The position numbers were made by a program, and so were the translations under genes. This document shows, piece after piece, positions 11,625-25,130 of a DNA stretch of 64,000 nt (its first letter is position 1; each line of letters opens with the position of its first letter). The stretch is taken from NCBI GenBank assembly GCA_017590115.1, contig JAGGNK010008226.1, positions 5,965,283-6,029,282 of the forward strand, written 5' to 3'. Source of the stretch: Montifringilla adamsi. Lineage: Eukaryota > Chordata > Aves > Passeriformes > Passeridae. Under the pieces are notes generated by a model. The model saw only the letters and a list, made by a program, of their open reading frames with translations, was not told the DNA's origin and did not search any database.

Positions 11625-14600
11625 TAACACAAATGATGTTGGAAATCCACACCCAGCCACAGACAAACCCCTGGTGACACCCACAGAGCCACCAACAGCT
11701 CCACAGTCATGGAGGGGAGACCAACACCTTTGGTTCTCTGATAAACCCTCATTTACCCCATGAATTCAGTGATGTCTTTCTGGTTTTTCCCAGAAATGCC
11801 CCCAAATCTCTCCAGCCTGTTTCACAACAGCAAAAGCCCAAAATGTGGATGTTACTTAAGAGCATCCTAAATAAATCCCTTTCAAATTACCTCCTGTGGC
11901 ATTTTTTATTGCCTCAAGACAGATTTTAGCTTTAGGGGAACTCCAGTGCTCTGTGCACACTGCTGAGGATGCAGTCAGTGTCACAGACATAAATTATCAA
12001 GTCAAATGACTTGCTCCACTATGCATCTCTGGTGGCAGGAGCTGAGATTGGAATCAAGGCTTTCCTGGTTCCCAGATCAGATCCTACACAATTACAGTTT
12101 CGCAGCCAACTGTACAAACGGGGTGTTTCCAGGCTGGATATCAGAGACCAGCAAAGGGAAAACAAACAATGGGAATCACTTCAGAAAAACTTGATCTCTT
12201 CCTTTCTGACTCCAAGTTCATGATTTTGGCATCATCCCTGATGGTGGTGACTTAAACAATAAAAAAGGCAACCAGCAAGTTCATGCAGTAGAGAGGGGGT
12301 AGAGCAACACAGATTCTGGGAAGGGATTTTTTGGCCATCTGCCCTCTTCCTGACATATTTTAAGAGATGAGAAATCCCCAAAATGGCTTATCTGGAGGGT
12401 TGGACCATGAACTGGAGCAGTGTGGCCATAATGGCTGTAAAGTGCCATTCCCTGCACACACACACTGTATCCCAGGGCAGCAACCTGAACAGTAAACACG
12501 AGGATATTCCCCTACATGTGCAGAAAACCAAGGATAAAAATTCAGTCCTTTGGCTCCCTACTGCCGTTAAAATTAATTGCCACATAAAATTGCTGATTCC
12601 TACCAAATGAAGCTACACAATTTATCAACTCAAGGATAGAGCAAACTCACTTGTGGTTTAAATACTTTATCTGACTTATTATAGGATTCTGCACCAGCGA
12701 CAGTTTTATGGATAATGTAGGTTTTGTAAATTCATTAGTACATTAGGATGAACTTTCAAAGCAAACAAAGGCATTAAACAAACACCACAATACTGTATTT
12801 ACACACAAATTAGATTTCCCTTCCCTTTCCAAAGCCATGCTGGGATACTTGAAGGAAAAATAGGAAAGAAGGTCTGCTGTAACACTACATGAAGGGAAAA
12901 CAGGGAAGTTCATTAGCACCTGAATCAGTGGGGGCTGAGCTCAGACCTGTTTCCTGACATAATACATGAGCAGGTCACTTGTTGGCTTCTGATTCAGCCC
13001 CTCCAAGCTCTTAAATTGTTGAAGAAGCATTTCTATACCACAAAAGGAGACTGGACCTGCTCCAGAGCCCATTGCAGTCCGTGGCATCTTTCCACTGATT
13101 TCAGCAGACTTTAAAACAAGGGCACAATGTCCCTTAATTAAAGGGACCACGTCATCTGGAATCTATTCCATCTCAACCAAAGTTAAAACCAGTTTCAAAC
13201 CTATTCCTGGGTGAATCCCCGTGCCCCTTTCCCATTGATTAAATGCTTTCCTTCCCAACTGAGATAGGAAATAGCTGCCAAGATGACACAGGACATGGGA
13301 GAAAGAGAAAAATTGCATCTCTATGACTTGCTGTCAAACCAAAGGAGACACTGAAAATAATAGGAACAACATTTTTTGGACTTTCTTACAACAAGAGACG
13401 TTAAAAACAATTTCAGAAGGAAGCACAAATTTTCAGCTGATACTGCTTCTCCTGCAAGAAATCTCATGATGGAAACTGTTTTAACCTGTACTTGCTGGAA
13501 GAAATGACTAACATTGCTATATTAAAAAAAAAAGAGATTGTAGAAAAAAAGCACTGTTTTTCTCCACTTTTCCATTCTGTTTACTCTGTGCATTTATCAC
13601 CAGCATGTGTAGAAGCAGCCTCACTCTTTCCCCTGTGCAGGCAGTGAGTTAGTCACACTTTCCCCTGTTGTGTAGCTCCTTTAGTCAGCAGCAGGGAAGT
13701 GATAAAGATGAAAAAAAACTAAACAAAACCAGGAAAACGCAATTGTGAAAAACACAGAAGTTAGCAGGAGGTCCTTGTAGGCAAATGTAATATTCAAATC
13801 GATTTGGCTTGCTTTAATTTAGGAGGCTGCAATCTGGAAAGGAGCTCCTGCCCCTCCACACAGCCTCTCCTCTGAAGGAAGTGCACAAAGGGTAAAGGAG
13901 AGGGAGGGCAGGGACACAGGAGAGGCAGCAGAGCTGCAGGAACCCCTGGTGCAAAGTCCAGGCAAAAACATTTCAGCAACTGAGAAAATGCTGCTAGAGA
14001 ATAGATGCGAACCCCAGAGTCAGTGCCAGCTTCCAAGCCCAGCAGGGCACTCACTTTTTGCTCACCAGGTGTTAAATAACCCGCTCACAGAGGGAACAGC
14101 CCAAGTTTTGTGGCCAGGGTAATGTAATTATGCACCACTGCTTCCTTCTTGGGGGTCTGCTTATTAAAAATGCATTAAAGAAATAAATCACTGTTGACTG
14201 TGTCGTCCCCCTTCCCTTTTTTGCGGGGCTAAGAAGAGTGACTCGTGGTTTAAATAAACCCAGCAAAAGCAGTAACAATAGGAAACTCCCAAACTTTATT
14301 TCCAGACTCATAGCAATCGCTCGTTTTCCGTTAAATTATTTGTTACATTAAGTACATGAAGTAGCAAAGACACCAAATCACCCTAATAAACCTATACAAA
14401 ATTATCACCCTAAACCATCTGGAATCCCAGCGTTCTGGTGGGCAGCTTTCCAGTCTTGGGACTTATTCTTGATTACAAAAACCACGGATTGGTCACAGGC
14501 AGAGCACGGGGAGGCTGAGACTTTACATTTATTAAGCACAAATTCTGCTTTAACACAATGTAAAAGCCAGGTAGGATCCTGCTTCCAAGACTGTGAGGTC

Positions 14601-15104
14601 CAAATCCCACAGACACCTGCTGTGCACGACCAGACCTGGCTCAACCCCTGCAGAGAGGGGCGTGGGATGGACACCAGCCAGATCCACCAAAAGCCAGGGA
14701 AGAAAGGCTCATTTCCAAGTGCCATCAGTGAACCCACTAGTGCTGCCACAGCTTCGCCAGCAGGTGTGGGTGTGCCTCTGGATGATGGGGTTGATGCTTC
14801 AAGGTGTCCAGGAGATGGGGAAGAACAAGAGGATGAGGCTGTTCTGCCTTCCCCGCGCTGCAATTTTGGGGAGCAGCCCAGGGTGCAAATCCCATCACCC
14901 CCCAGCTGCTCACAACATCCTTTCATCTCCAAAACATCCTCCTGGCTCTGTAAGGGCAAGGATTTGACCTAAATCAGCACCAAAGAGTAGCACACCTCCC
15001 CTTAAAATCAACCCCTAATCTGAGATATTCCCAATGCAGAACCCAGTCAGCAGGGATTTGGGAATGGTCCAGCTCACACAATGGTTCCATCCCAACACTT
15101 CCCT
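11625..15104. other. Unique sequence, no gene recognised
   Basis: Mostly AT-rich unique DNA. Overlapping opposite-strand open frames at 14405-14972 (184 and 167 codons) have no domain and look like chance. An AT-rich patch near 12,650-12,820 has no repeat similarity I recognise. Confidence 0.5.
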
Positions 15105-15213
15105 GGCCTGCAGCCTGGTCCAGCCAGGTTTCCTGCCCATGGCAGTGGGCTGGAACTAGATGGGCTTTAAGGTTCCCTCCAGCCCAAACCAATCCAACTC
15201 CATGATCCCATGA
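15105..15213 (+). mobile_element. CR1 LINE 3' fragment, short
   Basis: Sense CR1 tail: CTGCCCATGGCAGTGGGCTGG, then GATGGGCTTTAAGGTTCCC and CCAGCCCAAACCAAT, with a decayed ATGATCCCATGAT end. Confidence 0.85.
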
Positions 15214-17489
15214 TATTCTTCTAGGAAAGACCCAAGTCACCAGCAGGACAAACTGGAATAAAACCACCTACAAGCTTATACAGAAAAACACTTCCCAGAT
15301 ACTTTTCCCCCCCCTCTCTGGTGTTAGTCATCAACCTCCCCAAATATAAAAACGGCTGAATTTAGCCTGGCCAGGCACTTCTGTCAAATACTTAAAGAAA
15401 AAATGGCCAGCAAGAGGCTGTGCAATCTCATGTGAACATTTCTGTCCCTGAAACAGATCTTAATTCTCTAAGGATCATCTCACATGCCAATGGGAAGCTC
15501 AGTAAGGGATGAGATATTTAATCTAATCTGTTTTCAAAATAATTTTGTTGGCATTGATTGTGCTGAATTGTATCTATGGGAAAGAATTTAAACTAAGAGC
15601 AAATACAGACATATATGAGCCAGACAAGTAAGGGTCTGTTATCATTACTGTTGGCTGATAATTACAAAGAACAACAATCTAAATATTAATGTAAGGTAAA
15701 ACCACCTGGTTTAGGCAGCCAGCACACAGCTGTGTTTTTAAAAATTATTCTAACATATGCAGTATTATAAAAAATCCTCAAAAATGGCCTGGTTTTAAAT
15801 TCTTCTTCTTGACTCTTCCCTTGTTCCCCCAGAAAACCACCCCTAAAATCTGAGCTGTCTGTAAGCCCAGCTGTTTCCTGGCTTTTCTATGCAAATTGTT
15901 CTCCCTGGATTTTATTGTGTGCATGTAGATGTCTCTCAGAACGCACTCAAGTTTGAATTAGGGGCCCTACTTCCATCAAAGGGCATTCTTGTAAAATAAG
16001 CTTCACTCTCACAGTATCTGACACAGAATTATTATCCCATAACTCACGGGTGTCCTAGCAGTTCTGTATTAAACACAGCTCTGGAAAAGTCCCAGAGGGA
16101 AAATCACATGAAGGGACATGGAGAGTCACTCAGATGTAAACCTGCAAAGCCAGGAATTCCATATTTCCCTGCCAACCCACAGAGCTCACACCATGTGCTG
16201 GGTGAGGATGTGCCTCCTGCCTTGCTGCTGAATTTTCACCTTTCATGATTAACTAAACACCGATTGCATTATTGTGTAATTAGGTTAAATTAAAACTTAG
16301 CTTAGAGCAGGAAACACTTCCTTTTCAATTCCAATCAAAACCGTTTACTTCATTTTCAGCTTGATATTGGCATCTCCCTCCAGCATGACAAATTTAAAAT
16401 TATTACTGTATGACAGCAGGAAAACCAGAAAGTAAGTTACTGTGGTAGCTGGTCTGAAAGCTCACAATTACCAGAAAATGAGGAGATTTCTGCTGCTGCT
16501 TTTCACACTTATTCCCTCCCCAGTTTCCCACTGACTTTTTGGATTCATTGCAAAAAAGAAACTCAAATAGCAAAAAGTTGCCCAAGTTATTTCCCCCTGA
16601 CAAGGATTTTTTAACCCACTGCACCTATTGAGCTCACCCTAGAAATCAGCATTTTCTATCTACTCCTTTTTGGACAGCCAAGGCTGTAGTGTTTTTCAAA
16701 ATATATATCAAAACTGTATCAGCACCGAAATGGTCCAACAATCTTATTTATCAAATTCCAGCCTTAGACCAAAGTATTTTTATGGTCAACCCCAAAATAC
16801 CATTAGATTGATAAGAACTGCCACCCTCACATCCACCAGTACAGTGCCAGCCTGGAGAGATTTCTTGTGTGGCTCTGGAATATTTTACCTACAGACTTTG
16901 CAGAGTGTGACCCAAATTCTGTCCTCAACCCCGGATATTCACAGAGTCACAAATGTGGGGACACAATCTGAGAGCAGAGTCTGTCCCACGCTGTTTAGGA
17001 ACCAAATGATAGTCTGTGGTAATAAAATATTTATTATGCTCCACAACACTGCAAGTGACTGGTTGTACTTCCTCCCCTCTCCATCAGAGAACACTGGAGC
17101 CCTCTGCAACTTCTGCTCAAGACTTCTCAGGTTACATATCTTTATTTTTCTTACAGATTTTCCTACAGGATTGTGTCTCTGCAAGGAGCCATTTGGCAGT
17201 TAAGGCAGTTTACCCAGAAACCCAGAGTGCTGTTTGGTTTTTTTTAATTTGTTGCCTCCATTTCTCTGGGATGACATCCTGGCAGAGTGTCCAGAATCAA
17301 TTTCCTAAACACAAATATAAGCCCACAAAATGCACTGAATGGAGCAAAAAGCCACACCATACTTTGTTAACCAGCACTGTACCAGCCTCCAAAGGAATCC
17401 ATCACGCACCAGGAGAGGAAAATAATGAAAGCCCTGTGTTAAGATTGCTTAATCCTGCTCCCAGTACAGACCCTGACACGTGATGGTGT
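15214..17489. other. Unique AT-rich sequence, one 177-codon open frame
   Basis: The longest open frame is 16670-17203 (+). It has no domain, signal or splice context I recognise and is overlapped by an antisense frame, so it is not called as a gene. Confidence 0.5.
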
Positions 17490-17701
17490 GAAGAAATTCT
17501 TTACACAGAAGGTGGGCAGGCCCTGGCACAGGGTGCCCAGGGCAGCTGTGGCTGCCCCTGGGTCCCTGGGAATGCCCAAGGCCAGGTTGGACATTGGGGC
17601 TTGGAGCAGCCTGGGATAGTGGAAGGTGTCCCATGGCAGGGGTGGAAGAGGATGGGCTTTAAGGTCCTTTCCAACCCAAACCATTCTGGGGTTCCACGAT
17701 A
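17490..17701 (+). mobile_element. CR1 LINE 3' fragment
   Basis: Sense CR1: GGCACAGGGTGCCCAGGGCA, GCTTGGAGCAGCCTGGGATA, GTGGAAGGTGTCCCATGGCA and CTTTCCAACCCAAACCATTC. About 210 bp, well preserved. Confidence 0.95.
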
Positions 17702-18197
17702 CCTCCGTCCTTCCTGCCACCATGCCACAGTGATATTCCTTCACTGCTTTCAGAAACAGCTCAATAAACTGGGAACCCACCTGCAGGACAACAGCTGCAA
17801 TTCCTGCTGCCACCAACAAGGCAACAAAGACACCGCAGCAGGGAGATCCTTAATTTGGATTCTCCAAGGGATGTGCATCAAAGAGCTCGCTGTCCCTGCA
17901 GAAAACCCTCATCCAGAGGGTGGATGGGGCAGCTGGGAGGTGCAGGATCACACCCTGCCCTCCCTCACTGGCCATGTTGCTGTTGGCACCAAAACAGAGA
18001 GACCTGCAGGGGACGTAAGGAATTGAAATGGAAAAACCAGGAAATAAAATGTAAAAAGTGTATTGTGAGCAAGTGATTGAAGGAAGTAGCAGAGCCCTTA
18101 ACAAATTGGTTATTTGTCTGGTTAGCTGATGCAGAAGTGGAACAGGAAATTAATTCAGTATGCCCCAGACTTACATTCCCCTACTATTTTCTGAGTT
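17702..18197. other. Unique sequence, no gene recognised
   Basis: Nothing recognisable. Confidence 0.45.
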
Positions 18198-18215
18198 TTT
18201 TCTTTTTTTTTTTCT

Positions 18216-18299
<84 letters not shown>
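18198..18299. repeat. Long TA dinucleotide microsatellite with pyrimidine leader
   Basis: A T-rich tract at 18198-18219 leads into about 39 uninterrupted TA units (18220-18298). The Ile-Tyr open frames across it are artefacts of the repeat. Such tracts are length-polymorphic and can extrude cruciforms. Confidence 0.97.
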
Positions 18300-18300
<1 letters not shown>

Positions 18301-20489
18301 CCAAAAAGTAAGGTATTTCTAGGCAAGCCAGCATTTGATGCTGATGAGACTTCAATTAAAAAGATCTTATCTGAGCTAGACTACAGACTGGCTTGGAAAT
18401 GAAAGAATAAAATAAGACCAATTCAGAAGGAAAAACCCCATTCAGAACCCACCTGGCTACCAGCAGGTCTTGATTTGTTGAAAAATATCCCAAACCAGTA
18501 GGCAATAGTCACACTCACACTAAACCTTTATGAACAAGTTCCCACTCTCTGTGCCTCACACGATATGGCAGCCTGCCAGTAATTTTGCTTTAAACATGAA
18601 AATGGATATCAAATCCAGCTTTTTAGATAAAATAATGGCACGGGAGATTGATGGCACTGCTACACTGCACAATGACCATTTAAAATGCTTTTGGCTCCAG
18701 TTACAAGGCTCCAGTGACCTCCAGAAGTAGAGAAACTCCACGCAGCTTTAAAAGAAAATAAAATTAGTGATTCACAATGAAGAAATAAAGTGATTCAGTG
18801 CTTTTCCAAGAGGTACTGGCTGCAGTTAGCACTTCTGCAATGACACCAGTACTCAGGGTCGTGCTCAGAGAAGGAACAAACACTCTGAATTTCCATAAAT
18901 GAAATGTCTGCTGCTGAGATGGCACTAAAAATGGTACTGGGGGTGCCAGGGAACTGAAGTGGAATGGAAACAGGTTTTTCATTATCATTGTGGGGAACAA
19001 CACTCCCCCACCACGTGGTCATGGCACAAGAGTGGGCAGTAAGAGAAGTGGGCAAAAGGCAGAAAAGAGAGACAAAAGGGAATGAAGCTTGAGGAAGAAT
19101 ACAGGGGAGAAACGAGGAGCTGAGACGAAAGCTGAAGGCAGAGTGGATGGAGCAAGAAATGCCAGAGGAAGACAAAGCAGAGGAGGCACCCCCATCACAC
19201 CTACAGCTGACTCACATTCCGGGTTACTTTCATTATTTCTTTGTATTCCGGCAGCATCTGGCATCTGCTGCTGAGATCAGAGCCGTGTTGTGCCAAGTGT
19301 GAATCAAGATCTTTCTGCTCATCAGCTGAAAATCCAAACAGACAAAAAAGGGAAAACTGAGCAAGGAACCAAACCAGTCCTGCCTGGAGTGACCAGGAGC
19401 TGCAGCAGCAACAGAACCCACCCAAACACCACTTTGGTCACCTTGAAAGTACACAGAGAACTTTTTTTTTTTCCTACACCAAGAGCTGATTCTTTCAAGT
19501 GGTTTTTAGAGCTCTCAGGATACATCTGCGCCTCAGAAAGGATGGGTCAAATGTTTGGGATTGTCAGGCACTGTCTGCATTTGCTGCTGTAAGGAGCTAC
19601 AACCCAGATGTGCTGCCATCAGGAACAAGTGGGCTCTTCCAAGCATCCAGTACAGTCCACAGGCAACATTTAAGCACATCTGACACCCATCAGGCTACAA
19701 CAATCCTGGGTCTGAAGCTCCCAGGCTCACCCTTGGACTGCCTTGCACCCTCCAGGCTCAGTAGTCTCATTGAAGATGTGGAGTAAAAAGTTAGGAGAGC
19801 ATTCCTCTTGTATTGTGCCAGGGAGCTGTGCAGAATTAATTATTGTGCAAATAGAGCTCTAAATCATTAACAAAAAAAATGATTATAGCATCTGCCATCA
19901 TTACTTGGCCCATTACTTAAAAAGCTGGATGCAATAAATAGGATGGGGAACGGCTGGTATTACACTGACAGAGCTCAAGAATCCGGGATATCAGAAATTG
20001 AGCCCTGCCCGGAACAGTTACACTTGGGCTCTGTGAGTACTTTGTACTCAGACCAATACAGTAAGTCCTTCATCCCCAAGCACTTAAAAAACCCACCAGA
20101 TAATCATTAAAAGAATGAAAACACAGTGGTATTTCTCCCAGGCCTTTTGTCTTTTCTTCCTGTTCTTTGGAACTTTAATAAACTTACATTTTCACATTTC
20201 CCCATTAGATTTCTTAGATAAATATTTTAACTAAGTCAAAATACCACAGCTTGAAATGGGGATGGCTTTTCTTTATTTGCTTTCTTCCACGCTGGCTGCC
20301 AGCTCTGGGAGGTGTTCCACTCACCAGAGATGGTGGGGGTGCAAGTGCCCCCCACTCCTCCCTCTCTCCCCTCCTGCAGGCACAGCTGAGTCCCACCACC
20401 CCTCAGTCTCCAGAAGAGGCATTTTTAGCAGGATCCCATTTGCCCCATGGCCTTCTCCATGCCAGCTGGGGATGCCTCATCCCTGACTG
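18300..20489. other. Unique sequence, no gene recognised
   Basis: Nothing recognisable; only short, domain-free open frames. Confidence 0.5.
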
Positions 20490-20615
20490 CGTCCAAGGCC
20501 AGGCTTGACAGAGCTTGGAGCAACCTGGGATGATGGAAGGGGTCCCTGCCTGTGGCAGTGGTGGCACTGGATGGGATTTAAGGTCCCTTCCAACCTAAAC
20601 CATTCTGTGCCTCTG
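20490..20615 (+). mobile_element. CR1 LINE 3' fragment
   Basis: Sense tail: CAAGGCCAGGCTTGACAGAG, CTTGGAGCAACCTGGGATGA, GATTTAAGGTCCCTTCCAAC and ACCATTCTGTG. Confidence 0.93.
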
Positions 20616-23600
20616 GAATCTCCAGTGGCAGTTGCAGAGTGCAAAGTCTTGGAAGGTACCTTCCAAAGAGAACCTCCTTGTGCTGCCCACAAACAACCAA
20701 GCAGAGCATCCTGCAGCAGTTTTATTTCTATCAGAATGGAGCACTCAGAAGTTTATATCCACCCTGGAAACACGTGCATGTCTCAGGCTTTGGCAGAACT
20801 TTGATCTGAAGCCTATCTGGAATGACCATGTGCTGGAGGAAGTGGCCGTCAAGAGCTGTCCCCCTTGCTGGCAGAGGATGACACAGGCAGCTCATCCCTG
20901 GTCACTGCTGCAGGACCAGGGGCTAGCTCTGCAGCACACACAGATGAGCTCCACCAGGTCCAACAGGATAATCCAGAGCTCCAGCACACACACTCTGAGT
21001 TTACAGCTGAAATATGACAAAGGACCCACTCACCCAAGGCAAATTCCCAACAGCAACCCAGGGCTCCATGGCTGGAAGGGACCTCACTGACTTGACACCT
21101 TTGGGCCATGAAGTTTGAGAAATTTTCCTCTTTAAATAAAAGACTTTCTTTTACTTTCAGCCTAAATTTCTCAGGGTCATGGTTAGCAGTACAGGCAGCA
21201 TCCCCAGCAGGGTCTACCAGATGCTCCACAGAGGCGTTCTTAACACCTCTCTCTGCCTATTCCCACCTGACACACACAACTTTTCTTCATGACTAACTAA
21301 CCAACACCCTTTTATTAAACATTTCTTGTTTGAATCCCCTCCTCAATTAGCTTTTCCTCTCAGAGCTTTTCTCCAGCCTCACGCCCTCGCTGTGGCCACG
21401 TTATCCTTTCCCTTCTTGCCTGATCAGAGGTTCTGTGCTGGCTCCTCTCCAACTCTGCTCTTCAGTGCAATCATTTCACTTAAGAGCCTGGCAAGCTGGT
21501 TTGTTTTTTTTCCCCCCCCATGTCTGTTTTACAAAATTTCAAAGCAATGGAAAAAAAAAAAGAAGGCATGTTTTCCAGTATGATGAATAACAATCTTACA
21601 CTGCAGCAGCTCAGCTCACCCATGAATAGGGCACTTTTTTGACATAATGAACAGAATAACTGGTATGGTAAAACAATGCACAGTGGAGGTCTGTGGAAAG
21701 GAGAGAGAATGGAAGTGCAACTTCCTCACCTGTCTCTCAAGAAAGGTGCCAAAGGAGTCAAAATGAAGCAGAAAGAACAAACTTCTCTGAAAGTCTCTTT
21801 GAATTTTGATACAGAAGCGCAAATAAATTACATCTCCTGCCTCTGTTTCTAAACCTTTATCTTCACTATAGGAAAAAAAAGGGGAAAACTAAGGGTAAAT
21901 GCAGTATAACATCGAAACAGGAGCAGGCAGTGCACTGTTAGGCTGCAGTACTGAATACACTGGTCATCTCCAGGGATGCATGCTCAAAACCAACAAAAAT
22001 AAGGACTAACAGAAGCCACCTTTGTGCTAATTAAACTGTTTTACAGAAAATGACCAGACCTCCCTGCAATTGCAAAGCTTAGAGAGACTCATTTCTGAGG
22101 TACCACTGGGACAACACGGGCCATGCCCATGGGTGCCATAAGGTCCCTGTGGCCAAGCTGGGCACGGCCACTCCGTGCCCAGTGCCACCAGCCCTGAGCT
22201 GTGAGTCAGCTCCCCCAGCAGCACTCCTCTTCCTACCGCTGGCAGAGCCATTAAAAAGGTTTTTTCCTGCGGTTAGTTTATATGCTGCAGCTCATTAACA
22301 TCTCCTAATACCAGAACTTGAGGCTAATTAGGCATGGCAATCCTGAGGAACATATTCTCTGTTCATCTTCCCAAAGCAGGATGCTCCTTGGCGGCCCAGC
22401 TGTAGCTCCACATGCTACCATGAGGGTATCACCCTGGAAATAAAAATACTCCAGGATCCCACACATTACACAGCAGGGATCCCATACTTGTTAGTTGATG
22501 GCACAATTTACAGGCTGTTTTGCTTAAAAGTTGGAAGCATCTCTGCCATCAAGGCAGATTCCTGCTCAGCAGCCTCAGGGAATTTCCCCAATAGTTATCA
22601 ATATGCCATGGTTTCCACAATAAAAACTACTGACTTGAAAACAAAGAGACAAAGTGGTTAGAAAACTTAGGAGACTTAAACAAAGAGCATTTGACAGAAC
22701 AATGCTAGCGGGAATTTTCTCCCTATGGCTACAAACACACAGGAACAAACAGGCTGAGGGCTCTGAGACAGGCTTCATGCACATGGAATACTCCTAGGAG
22801 CAGGCTGTACACATCACCTAGGAGTAACACTAACTGCAGCAACACATACCCAGGGAACACCAACAGATGTGCAATGGGAGCTATGGTCAACACCAAGCCC
22901 TTCTTTAAGCACAGGAGCTCCTGAAACCTGGTTTCCCACATGTCTTCTGGACCACACAAATGCTTACCAAAGCTTGTCCAGAACTGGGACATTTTAAAGC
23001 TCCTTTTGCCCACTGGATGTTTGTGTTGTAGTTTTTTCTCAAGGGCAAACTGGGGTTGTTTTCTTCTGCCTGTTTTCAAGGATCATCCCTTCCAATGCCT
23101 TAGGTCTGCTAAAAATTACTCTGAGGGTTTACCAGTTGTGAATGAAGAAGGCACTGGCTAAACTTGTCTGGTCTCTAAATTGCCACAGATTTCCTTTCAA
23201 CATCAGCATTTTATACCTAAAAGCTTCAAAACTTAAAAAGCAACTTTTGAATAACTAAAGCAAAAGGTTCATATAGTTACTGTATTTTCCTCCTCAAGGA
23301 CCCTATGAATGCTTCACAGGACCCTTCCCATGGTCCATCACTGGAGAATAGGAACCTCTGAGGAATAAAAATGCAACTACAGATGGCAGGAAGGATGGTT
23401 TCATGCCTTTCTGCTCTTGTAAAAACATTGAAGCATCTTTAGAGATGATGAGAAGAGCCAAGGGAGGAGCTGTGTCCATGGGCAAGGATACAGCGTGCCA
23501 CCGGGAGAGCGGAGCGGCAGAAGTGATGGAACAGCAGCATTCCCCTCTGAATCACCTGCAGCAATTCCTCTGTTGTGGGGTTTTTTCCTTCTCCTTTTCA

Positions 23601-24290
23601 AATCCCTCTTCTGGGAACTGAGTGGGAACACTGGAAGCGTGAGCCAAATTCACTGCCCGAGGCAGCAGAGACCTGCCTTCAGCTGCCCTCTTATTTGCAT
23701 TTTTCGAATGGATTAATTTCAAAAAGCTTTTACAAATCTGGCCCACAGATTACAAGTTGGAAACAGGAAAAAATCCTGGACAGAGATGAAGAGACCACCT
23801 AAACCCTAATTTAAAGGCTGTCTACATGCAAACTTTCCCTCACTAGACACCTCAATATAAAAATGTTTATCCACTCTTCCTCTGGAATTGTTTCACATCA
23901 CCCATGTGCCACTTCAGCCAATTACAGAGCTTCATGTGGGGACAATGTGCCCAAAACTCCAGGAGGAAAAAGCAAACAAGGATTTTCATTTTGGGCCAGC
24001 TCAATCCAAACTGGAATTTTGTTTGCTTTGAGCTGTCCAAGCCATTGACGTGTCGGAGTCCAGCGAAGCATTAACCCGTTTCACTAAGCAAGCAACGCAT
24101 CCACCCTCTGGGCACAAAAGCTTTGGGTTTGGCACCAAAAGCAGGGCTGGAGCTCCAAAGCCTGGCTCTCCACACAGCCCAGGAGCTATGGAGTGGGTCC
24201 CCACAGCTCCCCAGGCTGGCCAGCCCTCTCCCAAGGAGAACCAGCACTTCCAAAGGAGCAGAAAGCAAGGCAGGCTGGCATCTGCAGAGG
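20616..24290. other. Unique sequence, no gene recognised
   Basis: A possible decayed antisense CR1 end lies at 21063-21110 (CATGGCTGGAAGGGACCTCA), too short to call firmly. A 10-bp perfect inverted repeat is at 22789-22798 and 22817-22826 (TACTCCTAGG and CCTAGGAGTA, 18-nt loop). No gene recognised. Confidence 0.45.
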
Positions 24291-24545
24291 TGCCAGGGTT
24301 TTGTTTGCCTCCGAGCAAACCTGGCAGCACGGGCCAAGCTCACTTCTGCGCTCCGTGTTGGGGCGGATGGTCCTTGGCAAGGAGGCGTGCCTGGAGTGTA
24401 AGCCACGGAAAACAGAGCGGGAATTTCGCGGCGATCCAGGGTTAATATTAATTCCCTGTGCCCAAGGAGTAGCTGTGCGAGCGGTGCTGTTTTGTTCCCG
24501 TGCTCTCACAGGGGATTAGCTCTTGGCAGAGCGGCGCTGCCGGCA
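24291..24545. promoter_or_regulatory. CpG-rich block
   Basis: By my count about 16 CpGs fall in about 220 bp, including TTCGCGGCGAT and AGCGGCGCTGCCGG, in otherwise CpG-poor DNA. Several overlapping open frames come from GC bias. It may be a weak promoter or a GC-rich regulatory element; no direct promoter motif is seen. Confidence 0.4.
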
Positions 24546-24989
24546 GGAGACTCCACCATCCGAGCTGTTTCCTGGCACCGAGCTGGCTTGGCTGGAGCTG
24601 CTCCTGACTCCTAGCAGAAGTAGGGTTTCTAAAATAATTTCTGAATCCTTTTAATGGTCTCAGCAATGGCCAGCAGTGCTCATGTTCCAGCAGCCACCCA
24701 CCATCTTCCATGCCAGGCACAGAGCTCAGAGCAGTGTCCTGCTCCGTGGTGAGGGCTCGTTAACACACAATTAGTGCCCAGCAGGATTGTGACCCTCCTT
24801 TGTCTCTTCTGGCCAGATGTGCACTCACTAGCCCAGACCACAGCGAAGAGCTGTGACCATGAGATGTGACACACCTGGGACAACACTCACCCTTATTCCA
24901 TCACCAGTGCCCCAAACAAAGCCTGTCAGAGAGCCCTGCTTCCACAGATTTTAAACAGATTAGATGATTAATCCTTTATGGTTGATTCC
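24546..24989. other. Unique sequence
   Basis: Nothing recognisable. Confidence 0.45.
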
Positions 24990-25130
24990 CCATCCCTGGA
25001 CATATTCAAAGCCAGGCTGGATGGGGCTCTGAGTAACCTGGTCTACTGGAAGGTGTCTCTGCCAGCAGGGAGTTGAAACTGGATGGTCTTTAAGGTTCCT
25101 TCCAAGCCGAACCATTCTGTGATTCGAACA
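24990..25130 (+). mobile_element. CR1 LINE 3' fragment
   Basis: Sense tail: CCCATCCCTGGACATATTCA, AAAGCCAGGCTGGATGGGGC, GGTCTTTAAGGTTCCTTCCA and ACCATTCTGTGATTCGAACA. The ATTCTRTG end is retained. Confidence 0.94.

Noticed and set aside
14405..14972. Overlapping open frames of 184 and 167 codons on opposite strands
   Set aside because: Low-complexity composition and no recognisable protein; opposite-strand openness points to base bias.
16670..17203. 177-codon open frame on the + strand
   Set aside because: No domain, no splice context, antisense overlap, and length plausible by chance in 64 kb read in six frames.
18077..18402. Ile-Tyr repeat proteins
   Set aside because: Translation of a TA microsatellite.
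21063..21110. Decayed CR1 end (CATGGCTGGAAGGGACCTCA)
   Set aside because: Match too short to distinguish from chance by eye; mentioned only inside the unique block.
25110..25130. tRNA B-box-like GATTCGAAC
   Set aside because: It is the mutated ATTCTRTG tail of a CR1; no cloverleaf around it.
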